Below, in pieces: positions 1-4,979 of a stretch of 10,772 bases of DNA. Made by a program: the position numbers and the translations under genes. Each line of letters starts with the position of its first letter. Position 1 is the stretch's first letter. Under the pieces are notes generated by a model that was given only the letters and a program-made list of their open reading frames with translations, was not told the origin of the DNA and searched no databases. Source of the DNA: an uncultured Lachnospiraceae bacterium (GTDB lineage Bacteria; Bacillota; Clostridia; Lachnospirales; Lachnospiraceae); NCBI GenBank assembly GCA_910586555.1, contig CAJUJY010000089.1, positions 1 through 10,772 of the forward strand. The letters run 5' to 3'.

Positions 1-205
1 CTATCCATGTCTTCATTATATCTTATCTTTAACTTTTTGAAAATTGATTTCCGTGTATAATTTCTGACAATATCCTGCTTATGTTTTCTACTGCCATAAC
101 AGCCTGTATATTAGAATATTCCAACCCTGGTACGACTGAAATTCAGGATATTAAAGCTTATGTCTTATTATAAAACAAAAAAGCATTCTAACTTATCCAG
201 GCAGT

Positions 206-430
206 TTATACTGCAATCTTATTACATTCCTTTCCATCTGCAAATTTTCCATATCCCTTACCAGAACTGTGGCTGCCACAGTCTGTTACCTTATCCCACC
301 TGTCCAGGTTATTCCTTCCATAGATTTTACGCCATTCTTCCATTGTTATAGCATGGACGCAGTTCCTTAATTTTACCACAACCATATCGATGCCATTACA
401 CTTAAACTTACTGATTACTCTATAATCCAT
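206..430 (-). CDS. Small hypothetical protein, 74 aa
   Basis: This encodes a 74-residue soluble protein with no signal peptide or membrane segment. The N-terminal half (residues 1-35) alternates hydrophobic and charged residues as in a small beta-sheet: VISKF, then GIDMVVVKL, then CVHAITMEEWRKIY. The C-terminal half is Gly, Lys and Cys rich and probably flexible. The ATG is preceded by a purine-rich Shine-Dalgarno sequence (AGGAAGGAAAAGGA, read on the minus strand), which supports real translation. The style, with an N-terminal 'VISKF...VVVKL...HAxTxEEW' pattern, reminds me of small proteins found in clostridial plasmids and integrative elements, but I cannot name a family. It lies just past the mazEF terminator, so it probably has its own promoter, although none is clear. 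Function unknown. Confidence 0.7.
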   Translation of the reverse strand: MDYRVISKFKCNGIDMVVVKLRNCVHAITMEEWRKIYGRNNLDRWDKVTDCGSHSSGKGYGKFADGKECNKIAV

Positions 431-462
431 TCCTTTTCCTTCCTGTTTATGTTGTATAATCT

Positions 463-493
463 AAAAAAAGCTACCAGATTTTTCCAGTGGCTT
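463..493 (-). terminator. Rho-independent terminator downstream of mazEF
   Basis: Read on the minus strand, an imperfect hairpin closes with AAGC/GCTT, contains wobble pairs and an internal mismatch, and has an A-rich loop. It is followed immediately by seven T residues (the A-run at 463-469 on the plus strand). It lies 63 bases past the mazF stop and before the next minus-strand gene, so it separates the two transcripts. Confidence 0.6.
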
Positions 494-500
494 ACAAATT

Positions 501-537
501 CCTTAAAATAACAAAGACAGCCAGAAAACCAGCTGCC
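501..537 (-). terminator. Second, weaker terminator-like hairpin after mazF
   Basis: On the minus strand GGCAGC (537-532) pairs with GCTGTC (521-516) around a 10-base loop with one mismatch. It is followed by the T-rich tail TTTGTTATTTT. It sits 19 bases beyond the mazF stop and probably acts in tandem with the stronger terminator at 463-493. Confidence 0.4.
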
Positions 538-555
538 TATAAAAACTATTTCCTG

Positions 556-882
556 TTACATAAAACTAATAATAAGTTCCTTTGCCTCATTCCATATATC
601 TTCTGGACATTCTTCCTTGAACTGTGCATTTCTTGCTTTAACGTCTAACATTTTTGCCTGGTCACATAATATTACGCCTGTTGTCTGTGTCCTGCCATCT
701 AATTCAATATGGAATGGATGTTTTTTGTTTGTATTTGTTATTGGACAGACAAGCACCAGGGAACTGTGCTGGTTCAAAATATCATTACTTAATACAAGTG
801 ATGGTCTTCTTCTTGCCTGCTCATGTCCTTGTTGTGGGTTAAAATCCATAACAATTATATCACCTTGTTTATATTTTACCAT
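556..882 (-). CDS. mazF: MazF/PemK-family mRNA interferase toxin
   Basis: This 108-residue protein has full length for the MazF/PemK family of sequence-specific, ribosome-independent endoribonucleases that cleave cellular mRNA when not bound by antitoxin. The N-terminus shows the family signature: KQGDIIVMDFNPQQGHEQ (5-22) followed by RRRPSLVLSN (24-33), where the Gln-Gly-x-Glu-Gln and Arg-Pro elements form the RNA-binding and catalytic loop. The core strand CPITN (46-50) and the GVILCDQ motif (69-75) are also intact, so the toxin looks active. Its ATG lies inside the end of the upstream antitoxin gene: ATGGTAA is shared, a 7-base overlap. AGGAGA is positioned within the antitoxin gene as its ribosome site, which implies translational coupling. 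The target sequence of the enzyme cannot be read from the protein. Confidence 0.95.
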   Translation of the reverse strand: MVKYKQGDIIVMDFNPQQGHEQARRRPSLVLSNDILNQHSSLVLVCPITNTNKKHPFHIELDGRTQTTGVILCDQAKMLDVKARNAQFKEECPEDIWNEAKELIISFM

Positions 883-1181
883 TGTTCATCTCCTGCTGGC
901 ATACCTGTATCAGCCTCTTGTGAACTTTCAACATAAATTTCATCAATTGGTTTCTTATAGAATGTTTCCAGTCTTTCCTGTAAATTCTGGTATTTCGGTT
1001 TATTGATTTTCTCAATAACCATTTTCCTGCCGTGTACATTTATTCCTATAGTATCATTTTCCTTTAAACCCATATGTGACATTAGTTCTTTTGATAACCT
1101 GATTCCCTGGCTGTTTCCCCATTTTCTTATAATAGTTTGTGTTTTAAAAATATTTTCTCCCTGTTCCATAAATGTTTTCAT
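876..1181 (-). CDS. mazE: MazE-like AbrB-fold antitoxin
   Basis: This 101-residue antitoxin is paired with the MazF toxin that follows and overlaps it. Residues 13-47 hold the swapped-hairpin AbrB/MazE DNA-binding motif, with the hallmark RKWGNSQGIRLSKEL (19-33) followed by GLKENDTIGI (38-47). The C-terminal half is charged and ends in a disordered acidic stretch, as expected of the part that wraps the toxin. I chose the ATG at 1181 because AGGAGGG lies 7-8 bases upstream. The longer open frame reaching 1256 would start within or above the promoter and is not supported. By family analogy the protein neutralises MazF and represses its own operon. The promoter region carries repeated GTATATAC-type sites that fit such autoregulation. 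Confidence 0.9.
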   Translation of the reverse strand: MKTFMEQGENIFKTQTIIRKWGNSQGIRLSKELMSHMGLKENDTIGINVHGRKMVIEKINKPKYQNLQERLETFYKKPIDEIYVESSQEADTGMPAGDEQW

Positions 1182-1198
1182 TGACAAAACCCTCCTAA

Positions 1199-1256
1199 GT
1201 ATATACGGCGGATATACCCTTGATAAAAGTATATACAAAGTATATTCCCATGTCAA
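1199..1256 (-). promoter_or_regulatory. mazEF promoter with repeated operator half-sites
   Basis: On the minus strand TTGACA (1256-1251) and TATACT (1233-1228) are separated by exactly 17 bases, a near-consensus sigma-A promoter. GTATATAC-like sites lie at 1199-1206, 1211-1218 (GATATACC), 1229-1236 (a perfect 8-bp palindrome covering the -10) and 1240-1247 (GTATATTC). The outer pair at 1199-1217 forms an inverted repeat GTATAT-N7-ATATAC over the early transcribed region. Repression by the MazE/MazF complex is inferred. Confidence 0.7.
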
Positions 1257-1264
1257 TACAAATA

Positions 1265-1522
1265 TTAATTTGCCACTCTAAAATTATTACCAAAATTTTC
1301 CTTTATCTCCCATCCAGTTTCCCAGTTACCGCCTTTCCTCATCCTGATGCCATCATGCCTGCCCAAACCAGATGAATACCAGTCTTCAAAGAGATACCCG
1401 TTTTCATCATATACATTACCATCTGCTCTCTGGCATATAAATTCATCATTCCCAAACAGTTCATGTGTGATTTTCACACCAGGGTTTTCTTCCATAAATT
1501 CTATCATTGTATACCTGTCCAT
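1265..1522 (-). CDS. Small hypothetical acidic protein, 85 aa
   Basis: This encodes an 85-residue soluble protein. The N-terminus predicts a short helix, MIEFMEENPGVKITHELFG (6-24). Then comes a compact aromatic and Gly/Asp-rich part (NVYDENGYLFEDWYSSG, 36-52) and a basic GIRMRKGGNWETGWEIKE segment near the C-terminus. This 'DGNVYDENGYLFEDW' style recalls small proteins I associate with clostridial mobile elements and phages, but no function is known to me. The ATG has a strong AGGAGG site upstream. The stop lies only 9 bases from the mazEF -35 box, so transcription through this gene would enter mazEF. No convincing terminator separates them, so partial cotranscription is possible. Confidence 0.72.
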   Translation of the reverse strand: MDRYTMIEFMEENPGVKITHELFGNDEFICQRADGNVYDENGYLFEDWYSSGLGRHDGIRMRKGGNWETGWEIKENFGNNFRVAN

Positions 1523-1704
1523 ATTTTCCTCCTGCCTGTAATTAAACTAAAATCCTGTTACACCTGGATGTTCTTTTTCAATAACCACCCTGTATTCTAA
1601 TTTTTTTCTTATTCTTATTTTTATAACATAATTCCCTTTCTGATATTATTAAACCAGGCAGCACTGTTTTTATAGCACTGCCTATATCCATAAACTTATA
1701 TTCT

Positions 1705-1747
1705 TTATTAAAAAATAAAAAGGCACTAATGGTTTTCCATTAATGCC
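1705..1747 (-). terminator. Rho-independent terminator of dinJ-yafQ
   Basis: An 11-bp stem (1722-1732 with 1737-1747, one G-T pair) with a 4-base loop is followed on the minus strand by TTTTTATTTTTT. It lies 27 bases past the yafQ stop and ends that operon. Confidence 0.82.
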
Positions 1748-1774
1748 CTGTATATTGTTATAAAATTTATCCAG

Positions 1775-2056
1775 CTACATTTTTAATAAATCTGCGTGTG
1801 TCCCTGTATCAACTAAAGTAAGTGTCAGTATATCATCTTCTATAAGATATATTAACAGCCAGTCCGGTTGTATATGGCATTCCCTGAATCCTTTCCAGCT
1901 GCCCTTTAGAGCATGGTCTTTATACTTTGCGTCAAGTGGAATACCTTGTAATAATTTATCTACAACCAAATCCAGTAAAGCAATATCCAGGCCACGTTTT
2001 TTAGCTGCTTTTAGACTTTTTTTAAATTTTCCAGAAAGAATTAATTCATATTTCAT
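1775..2056 (-). CDS. yafQ: YafQ-family mRNA interferase toxin
   Basis: This 93-residue RelE-superfamily toxin has a length typical of YafQ, a ribosome-dependent endoribonuclease that cuts mRNA in the A site. The catalytic set described for E. coli YafQ can be placed: His48 and His61 (counterparts of H50 and H63), Asp65-Trp66 (D67, W68) and His87 (H87). The usual F91 is replaced by Leu91. Supporting motifs are KDHALKGSWKGFRECHI (46-62), PDWLLIY (64-70) and DTGTHADLL (83-91). The start codon overlaps the antitoxin stop by four bases (ATGA), so translation is coupled and toxin cannot be made without antitoxin. With all key residues present the toxin is probably active. Confidence 0.95.
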   Translation of the reverse strand: MKYELILSGKFKKSLKAAKKRGLDIALLDLVVDKLLQGIPLDAKYKDHALKGSWKGFRECHIQPDWLLIYLIEDDILTLTLVDTGTHADLLKM

Positions 2057-2325
2057 AAATCCATATCCTCCAATGCTTCTGAAAAACTTTTATACCGTTT
2101 TGTGTCTGGATTTCTGCTTATTTTTCTTGCTTCCTCCATAGCCTCGACAACTTCAGGCTTAAATTCTGGATATTTTACATCAAACGGGATACCATTACGC
2201 AAAACAACCTGTTTCAGGAACATATTGACTGCATCTGATAAATTCAGCCCCAGTCCTTCCAAAAGCTCAACAGCCTGTTTTTTTGTTGTTTCTTCTATTC
2301 TTATTTGTGTTGGTATAGTAGCCAT
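2053..2325 (-). CDS. dinJ: RelB/DinJ-family antitoxin
   Basis: This 90-residue antitoxin is the partner of the overlapping YafQ toxin. Residues 4-40 form the ribbon-helix-helix DNA-binding part typical of DinJ: a short strand TQIRIEE (6-12), then a helix through KKQAVELLEGLGL and a second helix LNLSDAVNMFLKQVV (27-41). The 'NGIPFDV' motif (44-50) links to the C-terminal helix that shields the toxin, ending in FSEALEDMDL. The ATG has AGAGGG about 7-8 bases upstream and a good promoter above that. By family analogy the DinJ-YafQ complex represses its own promoter. A TAAATTTA palindrome (2364-2371) in the promoter spacer is a candidate site, though it is too simple to be certain. Confidence 0.93.
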   Translation of the reverse strand: MATIPTQIRIEETTKKQAVELLEGLGLNLSDAVNMFLKQVVLRNGIPFDVKYPEFKPEVVEAMEEARKISRNPDTKRYKSFSEALEDMDL

Positions 2326-2351
2326 AGTAAAACCCTCTTTCTGTTTTTTTT

Positions 2352-2380
2352 ATTCTACTACAATAAATTTACATTATCAA
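2352..2380 (-). promoter_or_regulatory. Promoter of dinJ-yafQ
   Basis: On the minus strand TTGATA (2380-2375) and TAGAAT (2357-2352) are separated by 17 bases, with each box one mismatch from consensus. The expected transcript start is about 20 bases above the dinJ ATG. TAAATTTA sits in the spacer. Confidence 0.6.
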
Positions 2381-2408
2381 TACAAATATATTTTTATTCC
2401 ATACGCTT

Positions 2409-3068
2409 TTATACTGTTTTATAACGTGGATTTGCACCAATGCTGTTTATAACCAGTGATGTTTTACGTTTTATTTTCTGTAAAAAATCTTCTTTGCCAT
2501 GTATATCCCTGTATTTTTTCAGGTTTGCCATACATTCTTTTTTAGTCCTTCCAGTTGCCACATAAACCACTGATTCCGCAAGTGATATATTCCAATACCC
2601 GTTGCTATAGAAAATAAACATATCCAGTCCATACTTCCTGAATGGTTCTGCAATAACTTTTGTCCAGCGTTCAGCCCTGCCCCTGCCTTCTGCTATATAA
2701 AATTCTTCCTTATGCACTTCTTTAGTCCCCTTCTTTTTATATGGTTGATATCCTGTCATTCCCTTAAAATTTTCCATTGTAATGTTTCCGATATATTCCA
2801 CCCGTTTCCTGTAGGACTTTGGAAGTCCCAGACCTGTCAGGCATTCAAACAGTTTTATGCTTGCCTTGTTGTCATTGCGAAGCCTTGATATGATTTCTTC
2901 TTTGCAATACTGGTTATCAAAATTATGTACCAGGGCAATTAAAGAGTAATTTTTACATTCTGTCCCATACATGAAAATAAAAATACTGTCTGCCAGTCTT
3001 TTTTCTTCTGCTTCCTGCTGTGCCTTTTCTGCTTCCTTTTTCCTCTGTTCTGCTTCTGTATGTTCCAC
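2409..3068 (-). CDS. Hypothetical protein, 219 aa, GTG start
   Basis: This is a soluble protein of unknown function. Residues 1-26 form a highly charged helix rich in Glu, Lys, Gln and Ala (EAEQRKKEAEKAQQEAEEKR), probably a coiled coil. The middle part (27-115) is mixed helix. The part from 120 to 219 has aromatic strand-like segments (DMFIFYSNGYWNISLAESVVYVATG) and a basic C-terminus. No catalytic motif is recognisable. The start used is GTG at 3068, with only a weak AAGG site. The frame stays open and coding-like for 19 more codons up to a TAA at 3126-3128, without a standard start, so the true N-terminus may be lost or may use a rare start. The gene stands alone between a terminator and the dinJ promoter. 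It could be a mobile-element accessory protein, but that is only context. Confidence 0.65.
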   Translation of the reverse strand: MEHTEAEQRKKEAEKAQQEAEEKRLADSIFIFMYGTECKNYSLIALVHNFDNQYCKEEIISRLRNDNKASIKLFECLTGLGLPKSYRKRVEYIGNITMENFKGMTGYQPYKKKGTKEVHKEEFYIAEGRGRAERWTKVIAEPFRKYGLDMFIFYSNGYWNISLAESVVYVATGRTKKECMANLKKYRDIHGKEDFLQKIKRKTSLVINSIGANPRYKTV

Positions 3069-3185
3069 ATCTGCCTTATCAAATGAGAGCCGGAAACATG
3101 AGAATTTTATACACTGTTGATAATGTTATAAAGATAATATCTATCTAAGAAATAAACAGCCATGGAGATGTATATAAAAGACTGT

Positions 3186-3217
3186 AAAAAAAAGAAAGCC
3201 AGAAAAATTCTGGCTTT
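3186..3217 (-). terminator. Rho-independent terminator downstream of the 77-aa gene
   Basis: A perfect 10-bp stem (AAAGCCAGAA at 3195-3204 with TTCTGGCTTT at 3208-3217) has a 3-base loop and is followed on the minus strand by CTTTTTTTT. It closes the transcript of the gene at 3300-3533. Read on the plus strand the tail is weaker (TTTTGC). Confidence 0.85.
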
Positions 3218-3299
3218 TGCTATTTCTGGAAATTGAAAATTTAAGTATATATCATTAATTTACTATTCTCTGCTTGTGCTTTAAATCATTATGACCGCT

Positions 3300-3533
3300 T
3301 TATGCTATTACTAAATCAAATCCTAAAATGTGGTTTACTGTTTCTCCGTCCATGCTGTAAAATCTGCCCCGCTTTGCAAGCCCATTTTGACTATATATCT
3401 GCTGTCCGTATACTCTTTTTTGTGTTACGCTGTAAAACAACTGGTATATTTTTGAGTAAGTTACAATGTATTTTCCTTCCTGGTACATTCTGTATGCTTC
3501 CTTTTCTGTCAATTCTACAGTTCCGATTTTCAT
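3300..3533 (-). CDS. Small hypothetical protein, 77 aa
   Basis: This is a 77-residue soluble, basic and Tyr-rich protein. It opens with MKIGTVELTEKEAYRMYQEG (1-20), a short strand followed by a helix. Strand-like segments follow (KYIVTYSKIYQLFYSVTQKR), then GLAKRGRFYSMDGETVNHIL near the C-terminus. The ATG is preceded by a near-perfect AGGAGGT at an 8-base spacing, and a strong terminator follows, so it is very probably a real gene. I know similar small proteins from clostridial accessory regions but no function. Its upstream neighbour on the same strand is a frameshifted remnant ending 28 bases before it, which suggests this was the last gene of an operon that has decayed. Confidence 0.72.
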   Translation of the reverse strand: MKIGTVELTEKEAYRMYQEGKYIVTYSKIYQLFYSVTQKRVYGQQIYSQNGLAKRGRFYSMDGETVNHILGFDLVIA

Positions 3534-3560
3534 TTTTTATTACCTCCTATATTTTTAATT

Positions 3561-3690
3561 TTATTTTTGTGTTTGGTCTGCCAGTTTATCACCTCTGGGC
3601 TTGTCCTGGCTTTATCGTGTCCCAGTCAACGCCGCTTTGCCTTTTTGCTCTGAAAGTGGTAAAACCTGCATTATATAAACAACTGGCAAT
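3561..3690 (-). pseudogene. Frameshifted remnant of a small gene
   Basis: Two overlapping minus-strand frames read like pieces of one protein. The first (3690-3589) gives FRAKRQSGVDWDTIKPGQ and then stops at TGA. Moving by one base near 3603-3610 continues as DKPRGDKLADQTQK and stops at TAA (3563-3561). Joined, they give a hydrophilic tail with a natural end just before the ribosome site of the next gene. The segment is clearly richer in G and C than the bases around it, which fits former coding DNA. No start codon or family can be assigned. The upstream part is missing. Confidence 0.35.
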
Positions 3691-3785
3691 CTATTAACCA
3701 ATATCAATTTTTTGAGTTTGCAGCGTCTTAACAATTTATTGACTTTTGGTTATTTGTGTTGCTGTTGTTTGGTATGGGTATATAA

Positions 3786-3884
3786 TACACGATAATAGAC
3801 GAAAGTTCAATATGTAATAATACACAAAAATAGACGAATAGAATAAGACGTTTATTGTGCAAATTGCTACACAAAAATAGACGT
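3786..3884 (+). repeat. Three copies of the TACACRAAAATAGACG repeat upstream of the HTH gene
   Basis: Copies lie at 3786-3802 (TACACGATAATAGACGA), 3821-3837 (TACACAAAAATAGACGA) and 3868-3884 (TACACAAAAATAGACGT), all in the same direction. A degraded piece AATAAGACG lies at 3842-3850. Starts are 35 and 47 bases apart. The third copy abuts the -35 box at 3884-3889. The first overlaps the expected start point of a possible upstream promoter whose TATAAT lies at 3781-3786. Two more copies flank the next promoter (4193-4234). They are most likely operators for the adjacent HTH protein. Iterons of an old replication origin are an alternative. Confidence 0.75.
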
Positions 3885-3912
3885 TGACAAAAAAAATAAA
3901 ATCTATTAACAT
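3884..3912 (+). promoter_or_regulatory. Likely promoter of the HTH gene
   Basis: A perfect -35 box TTGACA (3884-3889) is followed after 17 bases by TAACAT (3907-3912), a 4-of-6 match to the -10. It directly follows the third TACAC...TAGACG repeat. A second possible promoter lies upstream: TATAAT at 3781-3786 with a poor -35 (TTGCTG, 3759-3764). Confidence 0.5.
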
Positions 3913-3938
3913 ATATTATATAGAAAGGAGGCAAAATC

Positions 3939-4190
3939 ATGAGTGGAACTATAAATAAAATGCCCTATGGCACAAACGGAATTATAGATTTTTCTCGATT
4001 GTGGGAGCTATTAGAGCGAAAAGGATATAATAAGCAGTGGCTTAAAAACAATGGTATACATTCCAATACAGTGGCAAAACTGACAAAAAACGAAAATGTA
4101 ACTTGTGAAGTTATTGCCAACTTGTGTAATTTGTTAAACTGTCAAACGTGGGAAATCATGGAATATAAAAAGAAAATTAAAGAAAATTAA
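3939..4190 (+). CDS. Small Cro/C1-type HTH transcriptional regulator, 83 aa
   Basis: This 83-residue protein consists almost entirely of one Cro/C1-type helix-turn-helix domain of the HTH_26 kind (small Xre-like regulators). Residues 17-31 (DFSRLWELLERKGYN) form the first helix, 32-37 the second, and IHSNTVAKLTKNENVT (40-55) the recognition helix and its turn. The stretch CEVIANLCNLLNCQTWEIMEY (56-76) is the family's typical end, 'L...LNC...DIMEY'. No ligand-binding or oligomer domain is attached. The ATG has GAAAGGAGG about 9 bases upstream. Upstream lie three TACAC...TAGACG repeats and downstream two more at the next promoter, so I infer that this protein is the autorepressor of a two-promoter locus that includes the RelE-type operon. 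Confidence 0.9.
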   Translation: MSGTINKMPYGTNGIIDFSRLWELLERKGYNKQWLKNNGIHSNTVAKLTKNENVTCEVIANLCNLLNCQTWEIMEYKKKIKEN

Positions 4191-4192
4191 AA

Positions 4193-4234
4193 TACATTAA
4201 AATAGACTCTTGACAAATACACGAAAATAGACTA
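4193..4234 (+). repeat. Two further TACAC...AAAATAGAC repeats at the RelE-type promoter
   Basis: Copies lie at 4193-4207 (TACATTAAAATAGAC, two changes) and 4218-4232 (TACACGAAAATAGAC, matching the consensus). The second copy fills almost the whole spacer between the -35 and -10 boxes, the classic place for a repressor to exclude RNA polymerase. Same orientation as the copies at 3786-3884. Confidence 0.75.
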
Positions 4235-4253
4235 TTATTATACTCGTCAAGAG
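4207..4253 (+). promoter_or_regulatory. Promoter of the RelE-type operon, framed by an inverted repeat
   Basis: TTGACA (4210-4215) and TATTAT (4233-4238) are separated by 17 bases. An 8-bp perfect inverted repeat, CTCTTGAC (4207-4214) and GTCAAGAG (4246-4253), frames the promoter, with one arm covering the -35 and the other lying just after the start point. A third copy of its core, TCTTGA, is at 4263-4268. This could be a second operator, perhaps for the toxin-antitoxin complex. Confidence 0.72.
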
Positions 4254-4324
4254 GGAAACATATCTTGATAAGCAACCAAAAAGCAGACGGCAAGGAAAGC
4301 TTCAAGGGGAAAGGAGGAAAAAAA

Positions 4325-4585
4325 TTGCAGATAGAGTACAGCAAGAAAGCCGCAAAATATATTGACGGACTGGACAGACCGACAAAACAGCGGATAAAAA
4401 AAGCAATTGAGGGATTGACGGAACAGCCACCAAAAGGCGATATAAAGCCGTTACAAGGCTTTACAGACGGGCGAAAGAGGTTAAGGGCCGGAAAATACAG
4501 AATTGTATATAATTATCGCCTAGATGGGAAAATAGAGATATTATATATAATTGATGTGGATTCAAGAGGGGATATGTATAAATAA
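4325..4585 (+). CDS. RelE/ParE-family toxin, toxin-first operon
   Basis: This 86-residue protein is of RelE/ParE superfamily size and pattern. It opens with MQIEYSKKAAKYIDGLD, has a helix through PTKQRIKKAIEGL, then the family motif GRKRLRAGKYRIVYNY (49-64) and the C-terminal strand ILYIIDVDSRGDMYK (72-86). The basic residues Arg52, Arg54, Arg59 and Arg81 lie where RelE-like toxins bind ribosome and RNA. The sequence fits the mRNA-cleaving RelE branch better than the gyrase-poisoning ParE branch, but I cannot decide. I chose TTG at 4325 because AAAGGAGG sits 7 bases upstream. The longer frame from 4265 adds 20 low-complexity residues without a ribosome site. The toxin gene comes before its antitoxin, as in HigBA-type operons. 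Confidence 0.87.
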   Translation: MQIEYSKKAAKYIDGLDRPTKQRIKKAIEGLTEQPPKGDIKPLQGFTDGRKRLRAGKYRIVYNYRLDGKIEILYIIDVDSRGDMYK

Positions 4586-4606
4586 TCCCCAGAAAGGAGC
4601 GAAAAC

Positions 4607-4819
4607 ATGAGTACAGCAACAAAACAGGCTATCGGCCTTATGGAGATATTGCCAGAAAGCGAACAAAATTTTGCGCTAGAGTTTATAAAAAAGCTAGTGA
4701 TTGCATGGGACCCGGATTTCACAAAAGTCACACCTTCAGAGCGTGCAGAACTAGAACAGGCAGTAAAAGAAATTGAAAATGGAGAAACAATCCCACATGA
4801 TGCTATTAATTGGGATTGA
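4607..4819 (+). CDS. Probable antitoxin of the RelE-type toxin, 70 aa
   Basis: This 70-residue acidic protein is encoded 21 bases after the toxin stop, with its own AAGGAG site 7 bases before the ATG. Residues 1-32 form amphipathic helices (QAIGLMEILPESEQNFALEF, 7-26). Then comes VIAWDPDFTKVTPSERAELE and an acidic tail containing ENGETIPHDAINWD. No DNA-binding domain is obvious, unlike MazE or DinJ above. The role as antitoxin rests on position, size, charge and the terminator that follows, plus a resemblance to small proteins I know beside RelE/ParE toxins in clostridia. If it does not bind DNA, regulation would fall to the HTH protein encoded at 3939-4190. Confidence 0.75.
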   Translation: MSTATKQAIGLMEILPESEQNFALEFIKKLVIAWDPDFTKVTPSERAELEQAVKEIENGETIPHDAINWD

Positions 4820-4868
4820 TAAGCAGCAATTATTAAAAAGGGCGGGCTTGCCACCGCCTCTAATATCA

Positions 4869-4903
4869 AGGGTGTAGCTAATTAAATGGTTACACTCTTT
4901 TTT
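4869..4903 (+). terminator. Rho-independent terminator of the RelE-type operon
   Basis: A 10-bp stem (4869-4878 with 4889-4898, including G-T pairs) with a 10-base AT loop is followed by TTTTT. A separate GC-rich hairpin (GGCGG 4841-4845 with CCGCC 4854-4858) precedes it without a T run. Confidence 0.85.
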
Positions 4904-4941
4904 GTTGTGTGCTGTATTTGATGGCTGTCAATAACAGGCAT
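4882..4941 (-). CDS. Micro-ORF of 19 codons with strong ribosome site, possible gene stub
   Basis: On the minus strand AGGAGG (4957-4952) lies 10 bases before an ATG that opens a 19-codon frame, MPVIDSHQIQHTTKKSVTI, ending inside the terminator of the plus-strand operon. The spacing is good and the frame is not AT-biased like its surroundings. It could be a leader peptide, a tiny protein, or the 5' stub of a gene cut off when the RelE-type module arrived. No family recognised. Confidence 0.25.
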   Translation of the reverse strand: MPVIDSHQIQHTTKKSVTI

Positions 4942-4979
4942 AAAATATTTACCTCCTGTTTTATATTAGTGCTGTAACC

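Noticed and set aside
29..145. Minus-strand open frame reading VPGLEYSNIQAVMAVENISRILSEIIHGNQFSKS, with an ATG at 97
   Set aside because: It reads somewhat like a protein end but lacks a ribosome site and a start for the longer form. Too short to call; at most a remnant.
1182..1256. Longer N-terminus of the MazE-like antitoxin starting at 1256
   Set aside because: It would begin within the -35 box of the promoter, and the ribosome site fits the ATG at 1181.
1547..1600. Minus-strand frame LEYRVVIEKEHPGVTGF before the 85-aa gene
   Set aside because: Coding-like but only 17 codons without a start. It could be a remnant or chance.
1656..1684. AGGCAG...CTGCCT hairpin as a terminator
   Set aside because: A six-base stem with a 17-base loop and no T run on either side. 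The terminator at 1705-1747 already serves this operon.
3728..3940. Minus-strand 70-codon open frame
   Set aside because: It covers the promoter and repeat region of the HTH gene, has AT-driven Phe/Tyr/Ile composition and no ribosome site.
4265..4324. Upstream TTG start for the RelE-type toxin
   Set aside because: It adds 20 Gly/Lys-rich residues that include the translated ribosome site. The TTG at 4325 has AAAGGAGG at 7 bases.
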